A stretch of 64,000 nt of DNA from Scolanthus callimorphus (Eukaryota > Cnidaria > Anthozoa > Actiniaria > Edwardsiidae): NCBI GenBank assembly GCA_033964015.1, contig CM066925.1, positions 62,001-126,000 on the forward strand. The letters are read 5' to 3'. Of this stretch, positions 20,342 through 29,418 are shown piece after piece (the first letter of the stretch is position 1; each line of letters starts with the position of its first letter). Below the pieces are notes generated by a model. That model made no database searches and had not been told where the DNA came from. It saw nothing but the letters and a program-made list of their open reading frames with translations. The position numbers and the translations under genes are program-made.

Positions 20342-21190
20342 ATGCAAAAACAACAGCAGGGGTTGGGTAAGTGGCTAAAGCGCCTGATCGTGCAAGTGAC
20401 TCGACAGTGTAACCGTGTTGAGGATTTTTGTCCTAGCCGTGTGGTTAAGTTTCACGTCGTGTGTGTTTCCGCTCTCGAGGCGGTGGCGGCTCGCGATGCG
20501 GATTATGTTGAATGGGATGGATCTCGTTGGATGGTTGTGTTTTGGGTTCATAATGAAAAAGGGGTTTTGTTTCGTACGATTAACGGGGCTCGTTTTGAGC
20601 ATTTCGTGAGGTGTTTTGAAGATCATCTTTGTCAAGTGGTGGGGCACGTGAGGAAGAATGGCGAGGTGTGTCAGGTAAATCACAAAAGAGATGTGCTTCT
20701 TCCTAAAGGGGTGGAAAAGGTTGTAACGGATGATGCGTTTTTAACTGCAGTTCTAGGTTTTAATTTACTGCCGCCGTCGGGGTTGTTTACCCACGAGGAG
20801 ATATTGTGCTTGTTTATGTTTGCTTCGATACCTCATTTCAGAGATCACGTATCTGCCGAAATGGGTGAACACGACAAGGTGTGTTTTACGGCGTTTCGTG
20901 TGAAAAAAAAATGGTGAAAAAACGTGTTTTTCTCGTTAAAACAATCGTTTCAAACAGTGCAACCCCTTTTGGAGCTTCGATCTCATGTGTGTTGGAAAGT
21001 GGCTAAGGAAATTGGCGAGGTTATAGAGAAAAGCGATCAATATGAGGAGGTTTTCGCGGAAGCGCTGTTTATTCCTCGTAGTAAATTCTATCTCATTTTC
21101 GTGCCTATTGTAAAGATCACCATCATGCGTGTTGTTGTAGAGAAACGGCTTTGTTTAATGTCAATTAACTGTGATAAGCACACCATTTAA
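20342..21190 (+). pseudogene. Unrecognised 280-residue protein with one internal stop
   Basis: From ATG 20342 the frame runs to TGA 20915-20917, just after a run of nine A. It then continues in frame for about 90 codons to TAA 21188-21190. The N-terminus is basic (LGKWLKRLIVQVTRQCNR). The body has Trp and Cys at regular spacing (VEWDGSRWMVVFWVHNEKG). The second part is helical (KVAKEIGEVIEKSDQYEEVF). No family is recognised. It ends overlapping, by 3 bp, the stop of the convergent minus-strand gene at 21187. Confidence 0.5.
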
Positions 21191-21937
21191 AAAAGAAACA
21201 GGCTTCTTTTAATGGCGCAGTGTGGTGTTTTACCGTCGATTAAAGGACGATGTTTTCCGCACGTGTTAGTTTCTTTGAATGGCCATGGGTGATTGTACGC
21301 GTATTCGTTAAACTTATCGTCGTCGGGTTTAGGACATCCTAGCGTTTCGAGGTTGCAGTTGGGGATTCCGCGTCGAGCACATCCTTTTCCACGTGACCTC
21401 CCTTGTAAGCCATCAGTAATTCTTTGCTGCAGTGGTTGTCGTAAATTTGCCTGATTTTGGCGTGCACATGGGAAAGAGCGATGATGTGTCCACGAGGGCG
21501 GTCATCGACGCGAAACCATGAATAAAGTTTTTCACATAGTTGCATGATTTTTTGTCCTTGTGACGAAGCGACGAATAGTGGAACGGGTAACTGACGAAAT
21601 AGTGGTGTAGTTTAGGTGAAAATTTTGGCCAAGCTTCCACCGTGATGATTCCAATTTCTTTGGGGTAAAAGCGGCGCTGGATAAAAAAAAATCCATCCAT
21701 ATTGAGAATCCCCCCAATCTGAACAGATCCTTGGTGATCAAAGCACGTCACCATGATGATGTTGAGCCTTTTTCTGTATAGCCGATTCTGCGAGCACGTT
21801 AAACAGTTTCGCGAATTTATCCTTTCTCGGTTAAAAAGAATCGGTTTTACCCGATTCGAGAAGGGGCAACGTACGAGCTGTGTGAAGATGGGGATCATAA
21901 AGCCTTTCACATAGCTTTTGTGGATTTCGAAGACCAT
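21187..21937 (-). pseudogene. Repeated invertebrate family with NLE..GCP...C..H signature
   Basis: Minus-strand gene from ATG 21937 in two frames joined near 21420. The first half has VTCFDHQGSVQIGG, FYPKEIGIITVEA and YVKNFIHG. The second has KGGHVEKD, IPNCNLETLGCPKPD, then CGKHRPLI and HCAIKR near the end. This combination is a family I recognise as widespread in aquatic invertebrate genomes and mobile elements. It is possibly a nuclease with an RNase H-like fold, but that function is not established. It is convergent with the 20342 gene. Confidence 0.6.
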
Positions 21938-22101
21938 TAGCAGAAACAAGCAAGCAAGGGTGAACTCTTTCCTGCGTTTCGTGAGTTGAGTGACGATTGG
22001 GAGGAGTTACACACGTTGCTCGTTTACCTGTTGAGGTATCATCCAACGGTTTGACTGCTTTTTTAACCGACAAAAATATATGTAACATTTAGGCATGGAG
22101 T

Positions 22102-22977
22102 TTGCAACGAAACATCATCATGTCATTGTCTAGTATAGCGCTTAAAGCGGCTTTGTTGACGGCGTTGGCGTTTTTTATCCCCTTTTCTGCTGGATTTACC
22201 TTGGGTGCTCTAATAGTGTCGCGTAAAGCGGTCAGCGATGATGATGAAAAAAATCTCGCAAGGACGGTGTCGAACAAAGTGACTAAATCGTTGATCGCTT
22301 ATTGGAGCCAAGTGTTTACGTATCATGTGTTTCATCAACCCCCATTTGTGGAGGTGTGCCGGCCGCGTGTGAGGGAGAATCACAACGTGTGGTGGCCTGA
22401 CAGTGAGGATTGTGGTTTTGGTTTAACCGATGCTCGACTTCAGATGGACTTTGCTGACTTGTGGTGTGCCGAAGATTTCAACTCGAGCTCGTCTCGCATC
22501 TTGTGGCTTTTGTGTAACGAAATGAATAAACATTGCAAAACTGTAGGTGATGTGGATTACGTGTTAGACGTTCAATGGGTGCTGTATAAAATGCTTCGAT
22601 TTCTCAACACGGCATGGGCTGTGGAGTACACGATCCCCGCCGGCCCTTCGGAAACATTTTATTCAAAACCGCATTGCGAATGTAGTGAGTTTAAAGACGA
22701 TTTTTACGAGTGTATGACTACGGTTTGTGACCTTGTGCTGGCTGATGGGGCGTGGGTGGGTCAATGGCGTGATTATTTTTGGAAGGGTGATTTGTGGTTT
22801 GGGTCGAAATTACCCGAAACGAACCCTTTTGAAAAATGTTTAATAAAACTGGAGCGGTGCGATATTTATTGTGTCGATCGTGAAACGTTGCTCATTCATT
22901 CAAAAGAGAAGTTGCAGCAGCAGATCCAAGTGGTTTTGAAGGAGTCGACCAGCGAATTCGATAATGAATTCGATTGA
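22102..22977 (+). CDS. Unrecognised membrane-anchored protein with an LxCxE motif
   Basis: An intact 291-codon frame, the longest open unrecognised gene in the array. The likely start is ATG 22120, because a hydrophobic segment (ALKAALLTALAFFIPFSAGF) follows it immediately and would act as signal or membrane anchor. Near residue 121 lies DLWCAED, a match to the retinoblastoma-binding LxCxE consensus, with Asp before and after and a Ser run downstream. That context is typical of DNA-tumour-virus proteins. The rest is Cys- and Trp-rich (HCECSEF, LADGAWVGQWRDYFW). It overlaps the next gene by 14 bp. Function is inferred only from the motif. Confidence 0.6.
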   Translation: MQRNIIMSLSSIALKAALLTALAFFIPFSAGFTLGALIVSRKAVSDDDEKNLARTVSNKVTKSLIAYWSQVFTYHVFHQPPFVEVCRPRVRENHNVWWPDSEDCGFGLTDARLQMDFADLWCAEDFNSSSSRILWLLCNEMNKHCKTVGDVDYVLDVQWVLYKMLRFLNTAWAVEYTIPAGPSETFYSKPHCECSEFKDDFYECMTTVCDLVLADGAWVGQWRDYFWKGDLWFGSKLPETNPFEKCLIKLERCDIYCVDRETLLIHSKEKLQQQIQVVLKESTSEFDNEFD

Positions 22978-23227
22978 AGAAACAGTGGAAGAAGTTCGTG
23001 CCTTAGCGTCCGTTTTGGTAGAGCATCCTCACTTGATTCAGTTGGTCCTCCGTTTGTGGGATAAAGTGCGTCAAATTGAACACCATCCATGGACGGAGTT
23101 CGCGTGTTGCCGTCAAGCCTTGATGGGACTGTGTGACTTGTTTTTAGATTATGCTTTACCCAGGCAGTTACCGTTGACTCATTTTTTGATGTCGATTGTT
23201 ATTACGGTTGTTAGAGGGGATTGTTAA
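22964..23227 (+). CDS. Small helical protein overlapping the LxCxE gene
   Basis: An intact 87-residue frame that starts inside the end of the preceding gene (ATG 22964; preceding stop 22975-22977). It is predicted helical (SIEETVEEVRALASVLV, LVLRLWDKVRQIEHHPW) and has one Cys pair (ACCRQ). It is similar in size and character to the gene at 28916. No domain is recognised. The overlap suggests translation from a shared transcript. Confidence 0.55.
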   Translation: MNSIEETVEEVRALASVLVEHPHLIQLVLRLWDKVRQIEHHPWTEFACCRQALMGLCDLFLDYALPRQLPLTHFLMSIVITVVRGDC

Positions 23228-23269
23228 AAAAACTCCAAACTTAGTGAACGCCGCTTTGCACCAAAAAAT

Positions 23270-23567
23270 GTGAAAGCGAAAGTGTGTCAAAATTCTTTTT
23301 TTGCATGAATGGTATGAAGAAGATGAGTTTAGCATATCGTTTGTAACCGAGGTAAAAACGATGTTGGAAACCGAGGTGATCGTGTCTCCTTTGTTGAAAT
23401 TGGGCGGTGATTTTATAAGCGGCTTTAACCCAACTTCCTAGTGAAAACCAGTGTAAAGAATATTATGTTCAACAAAATTTATTAGCGGATTATAGCGGAT
23501 CGCTGATGAAGCGCATTCAGCAAATGGCCTGTGAATTGCAGTGGCAGTGTTTGCAGATGTTACAATA
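23270..23567 (+). pseudogene. Frameshifted small coding remnant
   Basis: One frame encodes LHEWYEEDEFSISFVTEVK and ends at TAG near 23440. An adjoining frame carries on with KEYYVQQNLLADYSG and RIQQMACELQWQCLQMLQ to TAA 23565-23567. No upstream ATG is obvious. It may correspond to the gene at 27983-28511 in the second block of the array, but the resemblance is weak. Confidence 0.35.
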
Positions 23568-23582
23568 AAAATAATCCATTAC

Positions 23583-23870
23583 TTAAACAGTCTTTTCAAA
23601 TGTCTTTGAACGTAGGATTGTTTCGTCACCCCTTTTAACCCCAAACTTCCTAGCGTTCGAAATCCGACAGAAAAAGAGGGGACCAACGTTCACAAGCCCC
23701 GACAATACCTCTGCTATGGTGTTGGTGACTTTGGGCGCCTAAAATACCGGACGCTTTATGGACGCGTGACTGATTTGAGGTACCGAACTTGCGGCACCCG
23801 TTCGGCGGCGAATCCGTGGACCCACGGCAATACCTCCACGCTGCTTCCTGCGCCGGCGGCGACGTTTCAT
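23583..23870 (-). pseudogene. Arg-rich pX-like basic protein, one internal stop
   Basis: Minus-strand ATG at 23870 opens with KRRRRRRKQRGG and a basic stretch, meets a TAG near 23740, then continues in frame (VTNTIAEVLSG, GVKRGDETI) to TAA 23583-23585. The polybasic N-terminus plus GG resembles adenovirus and Polinton core peptides. It is divergent from the gene at 23932, with TATA-like TATAAAAAGG at 23878 between them. Confidence 0.45.
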
Positions 23871-23931
23871 CGTGCTTATAAAAAGGGTAGGGTGGATTGA
23901 ACGCGCTTTTATAGACTGGTGCGCGTTCGTC

Positions 23932-24171
23932 ATGGAGCACATAAAGCGACATATTGCTCAATTGGAGCACATGATTGATTATGAACACGGAAAAATGGCT
24001 TTGCCCTCAGCCGATTTTGTAACACTGGCCTCTGAGATGATGCAGGTAATCGCCAAGATCAAACAACGTACTGGGTTAACCGAGGACTTTCCATCGCGGA
24101 GAATTCTTTTGTCTAAAGCGACAAATTTTCCTAACAAAAGAGAGCTTGTTTTGGTGGCTGTGCCTCAGTGA
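23932..24171 (+). CDS. Small helical protein with DYEHGKMALP motif
   Basis: An intact 79-residue frame from ATG 23932. The N-terminal helix MEHIKRHIAQLEHMIDYEHG runs into KMALPSADFVTL. The motif (I/V)DYxH...(V)ALP recurs in the gene at 29419, which suggests paralogy. The preceding TATAAAAAGG (23878) is a plausible promoter. Function is unknown. Confidence 0.5.
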   Translation: MEHIKRHIAQLEHMIDYEHGKMALPSADFVTLASEMMQVIAKIKQRTGLTEDFPSRRILLSKATNFPNKRELVLVAVPQ

Positions 24172-25379
24172 GTTCAGCGCTGATTATAAAAGCATTGTTC
24201 TTACTGTGTCCTGATTGGCTTTTTGTAAATCACTGTCGTTAAAGAATTTCAATAGCCCTGAAATTTAATTGAGTGATTTAGAAGGATATGCTAATTCGTC
24301 ACGATTGAATTCCTGATACCATACAATTTACAACAGAGACACAGTAATAAAACCTCGGCGCTTTTTAATCATACTTTGTTCATTCGGGCTTTCCCCAGGT
24401 TTTATTTTGTTGGAAAACTCGCAAACAAAAATATCGCGGCGGGATTCGAAACACACCGAGAAAGTATCTGGCCAGAAATCTAAGTTTGACCATGGAATTA
24501 TAATAACTCTGTGGTTTGACGTTTATTACTTTGAGAGTTTTCCAGCGCGACCGCGCATCAAATAAGCTAAAAATGGCAAGAATACCCTGCTAGCAGTCTT
24601 TTATTAGTTAGCAAAGTTGTTCGCGTGTCTGGTATGTCGCTTGGTTGTTTACGCGACTTACTAGAACGACACAAGAAGAAGAAGGCCGCCTTACGTTGTT
24701 AACTAAACTTCGCTTGTCCCCGCTTAAATACGACACCGCTCGCAACATAACTTATATCTAATGAAAGTTTGAAATACAAAATTTACTTTTATTGATCTTT
24801 TAACTTTGCGAGTTTTGTAGCGATCTCCCTGTGAGATCCAGGGGGCGGAGATTATGAAGGTCTTTCTGGTCTCGCGGGAGATTCAGTTGCTAATTAAAAT
24901 TCTAATTCTGAACTAGAGTTCAATTAACAAAGGCTGCCAATTTTCAACTTTGATTTAATACTTGAAATCCTTAACCACACAAAACGAAAAACAGAGGAGT
25001 TAAAGATTGATAACTTAGCATCAATAATCACTAGTGCGTTTGTTGTGATGATTAAGTGATAAATGAAGACGCTAACATCAAGTTCACATGTTTTTAGCCT
25101 GAATTATGCCGTTCTTTGATCAAAAAATAATACTTGAAAAAGACCCATAGTATGTTGGTAAAACAGCGAATAACACAGATTGTTTTTTGATTAACAATAA
25201 TCAGTAGTGCGTTTTATTTCAGCGACGACTCAGAGGCTCAAATTCTATGGCAAGTATCGGGCAACGTCGTGTTTTAGTCACGTTCCTTTGTATTAGACAA
25301 AAGGCAATCGAACTCGCATTTTAAATCAAGCGCGGCACACGGTATCACGTGACCAACAAATGTCGCTTCATTCTGCGCC
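24172..25379. other. 1.2-kb gap without a convincing gene
   Basis: No frame of useful length or protein-like composition is seen. It holds TATAAAAG at 24184 and a repeated 19-mer (AATAATCASTAGTGCGTTT at about 25024 and 25196). The segment from about 24240 to 25250 is AT-rich, unlike the flanking arm genes, so it may be an inserted non-autonomous element. No terminal repeats were found. Confidence 0.4.
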
Positions 25380-25526
25380 ATGCGTCGGCTCGTATTTCGT
25401 GTCGTCCAAGAGGATGAATCAGAGGAAGAAGAGCAAGAGGTGCAGAGTGTGGAGGGGGGAGAAGAAGAAGAAGAAGATCCACCCTCTCGGGGTCGTGAAG
25501 TACACATGAGCTTTACCTTTAACTGA
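25380..25526 (+). CDS. Short acidic protein, 48 residues
   Basis: ATG 25380 to TGA 25524-25526. The sequence begins with RRLVFRVVQEDESEEEE, then has a second acidic run (GGEEEEEDPPS). Many Ser and Glu residues look like casein kinase II sites. The reverse-strand Ser-rich ORF here is its shadow. A TATA-like CTATAAAGA at 25540 follows and may serve the next gene. No homologue is recognised. Confidence 0.4.
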   Translation: MRRLVFRVVQEDESEEEEQEVQSVEGGEEEEEDPPSRGREVHMSFTFN

Positions 25527-25585
25527 TTCTAAGAAAAAACTATAAAGACAAACGAACTCAGTGAATCAGAAGCTAAAAGAAAGAA

Positions 25586-26101
25586 ATGGCCTTGAGCAAC
25601 ACGTGTAGCGTATGCGATCAAACACCTCACGGATTTGATTTTTCCGTGGAAGACAAGGCTAACTTTTTTAATGTGTTAAATCACATTTTGTTTGGAATGG
25701 CCAACAGCCGGGTGTTACCCACACAAACCCTAATCAAGGGTTTAGAACAGTGGGTGTTTGGTAATCCCGAAGGTCGTGCTGCGGCGAGAGCCACGTACAC
25801 TCGTGTGATGATCAACCTGCACGAGGAATTGCGGCGACGCGAGCAGATGCAATTGTGTGTTTCTTGTTACGTGAAAGAGAAAAAAGAAAAGGTTATCAAG
25901 CGAGAAGGTGGCGCCTCTTTAGAAGATGTGGTGCGTCAAACGTACGCGAATCTAGGTCTTGAACCACCACCGAAAAAGAAAAAGAAAAAACAGCGTGTTA
26001 TCACCACCACCATAAAACCCGTCGTCCCGATCGAAGTGGTGCCTAATTCTCCTGCATCACCAGACCAACAAGACGGCGACGACGACGAACATCATGGCTG
26101 A
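25586..26101 (+). CDS. Two-CxxC zinc-ribbon-like protein with basic C-terminus
   Basis: An intact 171-residue frame, 45 bp after CTATAAAG. A CSVC pair lies near residues 8-11 and a CVSC pair near 91-94, so a split zinc ribbon is likely. Between them is a helical region (FFNVLNHILFGMANS). The C-terminal part has a nuclear-localisation-like run (PPPKKKKKKQR) and an acidic tail (DDDE). A nuclear regulatory protein is a reasonable guess. The stop overlaps the next ATG (26094). Confidence 0.55.
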   Translation: MALSNTCSVCDQTPHGFDFSVEDKANFFNVLNHILFGMANSRVLPTQTLIKGLEQWVFGNPEGRAAARATYTRVMINLHEELRRREQMQLCVSCYVKEKKEKVIKREGGASLEDVVRQTYANLGLEPPPKKKKKKQRVITTTIKPVVPIEVVPNSPASPDQQDGDDDEHHG

Positions 26102-26300
26102 TTGCGGTGATCGTACCGACGAACTTTTTTTCGCCGTATTGCGGATATGGAAAACGTGGTGCCAGGGGATTATTTGGAACATGTTCGTTTTTATTTTTTT
26201 CATAAAACAACCGTAAATTTTGTTCCGTTGTGGAAGAACGTGCTCAAGAAATGGGGCGCTAGCGACAAGGCTGTTCGTTGGGCTGTTTCAAGAGTAGACG
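26094..26300 (+). pseudogene. Small gene cut by a frameshift and a fold-back insertion
   Basis: ATG 26094 overlaps the previous stop. After about 14 codons a frame change in a T run (near 26130) leads to a frame with ENVVPGDYLEHVRFYFFHK and LKKWGASDKAVRW. That frame runs into the fold-back element at about 26303. The C-terminus is therefore missing. No family is recognised. Confidence 0.4.
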
Positions 26301-26302
26301 TA

Positions 26303-26441
26303 ATATTTCAAATCCGACAATGAGGACTGGACCGTATTTCAAGTCCGCAGCAATTAGTTCCAGTCCGAGGCGAAGCCGAGGACTGGAAATAATTGCAAGG
26401 ACTTGAAATATGGTCCAGTCCGAATTGGAGGATCTGAAATG
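26303..26441. mobile_element. Short fold-back (MITE-like) element
   Basis: Imperfect arms of about 62 bp pair around a short loop near 26370. The left arm runs ATTTCAAATCC ... CTGGACCGTATTTCAAGTCC ... TTCCAGTCC, and the right arm is its reverse complement with a few changes. No coding sequence is present. A target duplication could not be read with confidence. Confidence 0.75.
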
Positions 26442-27620
26442 ACTTCACATGCTCATTATTTATTTGGGAGGCAAAATTGAAAGAGAAAGACTTGAATTAG
26501 AATCAACTTCTTTGTCTTGCAGTCGGTTGTTGTGATACAACAAAGAGAACAAGAGCGAATTTTATTATAAGAGTGGTTTGCATATACCCGTGTGTTATTA
26601 TCAAAACCGAAATAATCCGACCTTCATCAGTGATAAGCGGTTGGATTACATAGCCCTTTGTTCTGTTTACACTTTAGAGCGGAGTTTATAAAAACTACGC
26701 TTGAATCGAAATCACTTGGGACTTGAGGTGTATTCGTGTTGAAGTCTAAATTTCCATTTAGTGTTTAGCGCTGGGTCGCGATCGACTTCACTTGATTCGC
26801 ACCATTGCCTCGATAAGAATAACTGGGAGAAAATGCAAAATGTCGGTGCAGTCTCTTGACTTTTGGATTACGAAAGTTTGTGCAGACGGTGACCAAGAAA
26901 GGTAAACCTGTAATTATTTGTTCTGTTTAGAATTGTGCAATATTGGTAACACAACGTAAACTTACGGAATTGTAGTTAAATTGTTTGCTCTTTGTATATC
27001 TTTCATAGGTGAAAGATACCCAGCTAAAAGTTTGTACCAGATTTGGAAAGCAAGACTCGAACAGCTGTCAATATGTTGGACAAGAAAAAACATGGGGTAA
27101 GATTTCAAATGTACTATATTATAAATCAAACTACCGAATTTTGTAACCCTAAAGGAGAAACGAGAGTGGCGCAGGCATGAAATGTAAGAGCTGGTGTTTA
27201 TTGAGAAACCGGGTTCGAACTCTGACCGGTTCGATAGAAATGCGTCGATGGGTGGAAAACAGAAGCTTATTCTTTTCACTGATATGCGTATTTTTATTAG
27301 TTTTGCAGGTTTGAGACGTGTTCTTGATTTTGGCAATGAGGCAGTTTTGCCTGTTTTGAGGTTAGATGAAATAGGCTTTGAGGTTAGATGAATAGTTACT
27401 AAACGAGTATAGCGTGCCTGAAAATTCATCTGCTCGCAATTGGAATTACGCGGCCGGTTGGCCAATTAACATTAGTGGGAATTATTGCAATGTGACCATT
27501 TATCAATTTGTAAAATGTCCAGTACGCTGTCTTTATAATTTACTGTACTTTGGATGCAAAACGCATCAAATAAAGTCTATGTTGTTGTTTGTTGTATTGA
27601 ACTTTTTCACTTACAGAGAT
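26442..27620 (+). other. Insert with two DUF3504-like (Crypton/ZMYM2-type) exon fragments
   Basis: A short frame at 26840-26901 (LDFWITKVC) ends at a GTAAAC donor. An AG acceptor at 27007 leads to a frame with ERYPAKSLYQIW (27010-27098) and a GTAAG donor. The motif (G)ERYPxxSLYQI is typical of the tyrosine-recombinase-related DUF3504 family, which is common in cnidarian genomes. The two pieces do not splice in frame as written, so this is a decayed fragment. The rest of the interval shows nothing recognisable. Confidence 0.4.
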
Positions 27621-27764
27621 TGATTCTTTTCCAGTTCTTCAGGGACACCTTTTCCCTGAACTGATTCAATTTTGTTCCAGTACCTAAGGGACATCCCAAA
27701 GGAACTGGAACAAAATTAAATCAGTTCAGGGAATAGGCGTCCCTGAGTAACTCGAAAAGAATTA
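27621..27764. repeat. Hairpin element of about 140 bp
   Basis: The left arm (ATTCTTTTCCAGTT...CAGGGACACC...CTGAACTGATTCAATTTTGTTCCAG) is mirrored by the right arm (CTGGAACAAAATTAAATCAGTTCAGGG...GTCCCTGAG...AAAAGAATT). The whole unit folds on itself with a loop near 27692. It is probably a MITE. It is distinct in sequence from the element at 26303. Confidence 0.75.
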
Positions 27765-27982
27765 ATTAAGCCCCAGCTCTTCCCTGCTGATTTCAATACC
27801 CTCCCCGGCTTTTAGATTGTACTGGACCGGGTTTCCAGTATCATCACGTGACCCAATTTTCACTCTTGCAATTGGCTGTTATCCTCATGAATAATTAATG
27901 AGTATGTGAAGATTGCTTCACGTTTACGTTTTTTTATCAAACTCTACCATTATCCCAAGTGCTGCGCAGTGTGTTGTTCATT

Positions 27983-28511
27983 ATGGAGTCGTTGCAGTCG
28001 CAACCGCCAAGCCGAGATATCGACGAAACGTTTAGCGATGAAGAACTTTGCCGAAATTTGGAGTTCGTTTAGCAGCCTACAAAAACCCAATGTTCATTTG
28101 ATTCTCGCTGTTTTGGAACAGCTTCTCAACGACGCCGTCTGCAGACATTTACTGGGTGTGCAATTGCAACACGTAGCTTCTGAGAATCGCGCACGACTTG
28201 GGCTGGGCGATGTCGTCGACGGAAAATAAAGTGCATCCTTTTTTTGCAAGTTGGCCGACATCGTTAAACAACAGCAAGGGCGAATTGCTATGCTACCGCG
28301 ATATGATGGCGATCAATCTCCCACGCACGATTGTATTTTTGACTTTTTACACACGTTGTTGGATCAGCACCCGCAAGATCTTACCAAATTTATGATTCAG
28401 CGGTATTTGGAACGTCAGTTGGCCTTTGCGCGATGTCATCGTTTTGCTTGGGAAAGGGATTTTTCCGTGTCGTATGCCAGCACACCCTCTGCAGGACCCA
28501 TCACCTTTTGA
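27983..28511 (+). pseudogene. Unrecognised about 175-residue array protein, one indel and one stop
   Basis: ATG 27983 begins an acidic stretch (DIDETFSDEELCRNLEF). A frame change near 28070 leads to a helical frame (HLILAVLEQLLNDAV) that meets TAA 28227-28229, then continues in frame with KLADIVKQQQGRIA and FMIQRYLERQLAFARCHRFAW to TGA 28509-28511. No known domain is seen. It begins the second gene block of the array. Confidence 0.45.
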
Positions 28512-28556
28512 AACAATATAAATAGCAGATAGACGCACCATCACAATGGCATCACA

Positions 28557-28736
28557 ATGACATCACAACAACATGGAGGAAGGCGGAGGCGGCGGCGGCG
28601 TCGCCGTCGACAACGAGGTCGCGGTGGTCTTATAAAAAGCCCGTTGACCTGTAGCATAATTAAAAGCGCAGGAACTGCTTTATTTAGACGTGCCAAAAGA
28701 GCGTTGGGGAAGCGTGGCATCGCGAAAAATGCCTGA
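28557..28736 (+). CDS. pX/mu-like Arg-rich peptide, 59 residues
   Basis: An intact frame preceded by a TATA-like AATATAAATAG at 28513. Ten consecutive Arg residues follow the first eight amino acids, then RGRGG, a small hydrophobic segment with one Cys and a basic amphipathic end (FRRAKRALGKRG). This is the composition of adenovirus core peptide mu/pX or a protamine. Its stop overlaps the next gene. It is the best-preserved basic peptide in the array. Confidence 0.55.
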   Translation: MTSQQHGGRRRRRRRRRRQRGRGGLIKSPLTCSIIKSAGTALFRRAKRALGKRGIAKNA

Positions 28737-28863
28737 ACAAAAAACTCATTTAGTGACACGAGACTGCTTGATGGAGACGTTACGTTTAATTTTAACATTT
28801 GCCACTGAAATGAGTGGTAGAATGTGTAGACGAAGACGAGAGCCTCCTGTTAAAGAAATGTAA
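28729..28863 (+). CDS. Small 44-residue protein overlapping the Arg-rich peptide
   Basis: ATG 28729 overlaps the upstream stop (28734-28736); the frame ends at TAA 28861-28863, which sits in a TAATAAA context. It contains a helical segment (CLMETLRLILTFATEM) and a basic cluster (MCRRRREPP). Function is unknown. The compact overlap argues that it is real rather than a chance ORF. Confidence 0.4.
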   Translation: MPEQKTHLVTRDCLMETLRLILTFATEMSGRMCRRRREPPVKEM

Positions 28864-28915
28864 TAAAAGAGAGTTTTCTTAAACAATACGTGTCTTTGTG
28901 ATTCATCTGCGAATC

Positions 28916-29264
28916 ATGGATGATGTGTTACGAGAACTTTTTCAATCGTGGTGTTTTGGTTGCGAGGAGGTGCTGTCGTATTTGAATGCTATCGAAGCAT
29001 TGCAGCCTGAATGTGCCGTGTTTCAACAACTCTGCCATCGTTTCACAGAAGGCAGCATTGAATTGCAACACCATTTGGAAGGCCTGTAACTTTTTTAAAC
29101 GGTTGGGTCTTTTAGTCGACCACCACGAAGGCAAAGAGGGTATCCCCTTTGAATTCATGTTACTCACCCAAGCCATGCTTTACCTTCAATGGATGTTTAC
29201 GTTTTATTTAAAACAAGAGCAAGAGCAGCCTAGCAGTGGCCATGGACGACGACACAGCGTTTAA
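28916..29264 (+). pseudogene. Helical array protein, one frameshift
   Basis: ATG 28916 opens DDVLRELFQSWCFGCEEVL and a helical region to TAA 29089. A neighbouring frame continues with FKRLGLLVDHHEGKEG and FMLLTQAMLYLQWMF to 29264. Joined, it would be about 115 residues. Size, helical content and the basic-hydrophobic C-terminal half are like those of the 22964 gene, so the two may be diverged paralogues. Confidence 0.45.
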
Positions 29265-29331
29265 ACGCCCCCTTAGAGCACATCTACGCGATGTGCTTTG
29301 CACAGCAGTCTCAAACTTTATTATCATTTAG
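29242..29331 (+). CDS. Possible 29-residue ORF between array genes
   Basis: ATG 29242 to TAG 29329-29331 encodes DDDTAFKRPLRAHLRDVLC and a short hydrophobic end. It overlaps the end of the preceding gene and lies just before TATA-like TATAAAAAG (29371). It is reported because of its position. It may be a chance frame. Confidence 0.2.
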   Translation: MDDDTAFKRPLRAHLRDVLCTAVSNFIII

Positions 29332-29418
29332 AATGGGAGGGTGTCGCTCTTTTGCGCTGCAGATCTACGTTATAAAAAGTGCGCTCGCGATTGAGACCGG
29401 CACAGTGGCAAAAAACAA

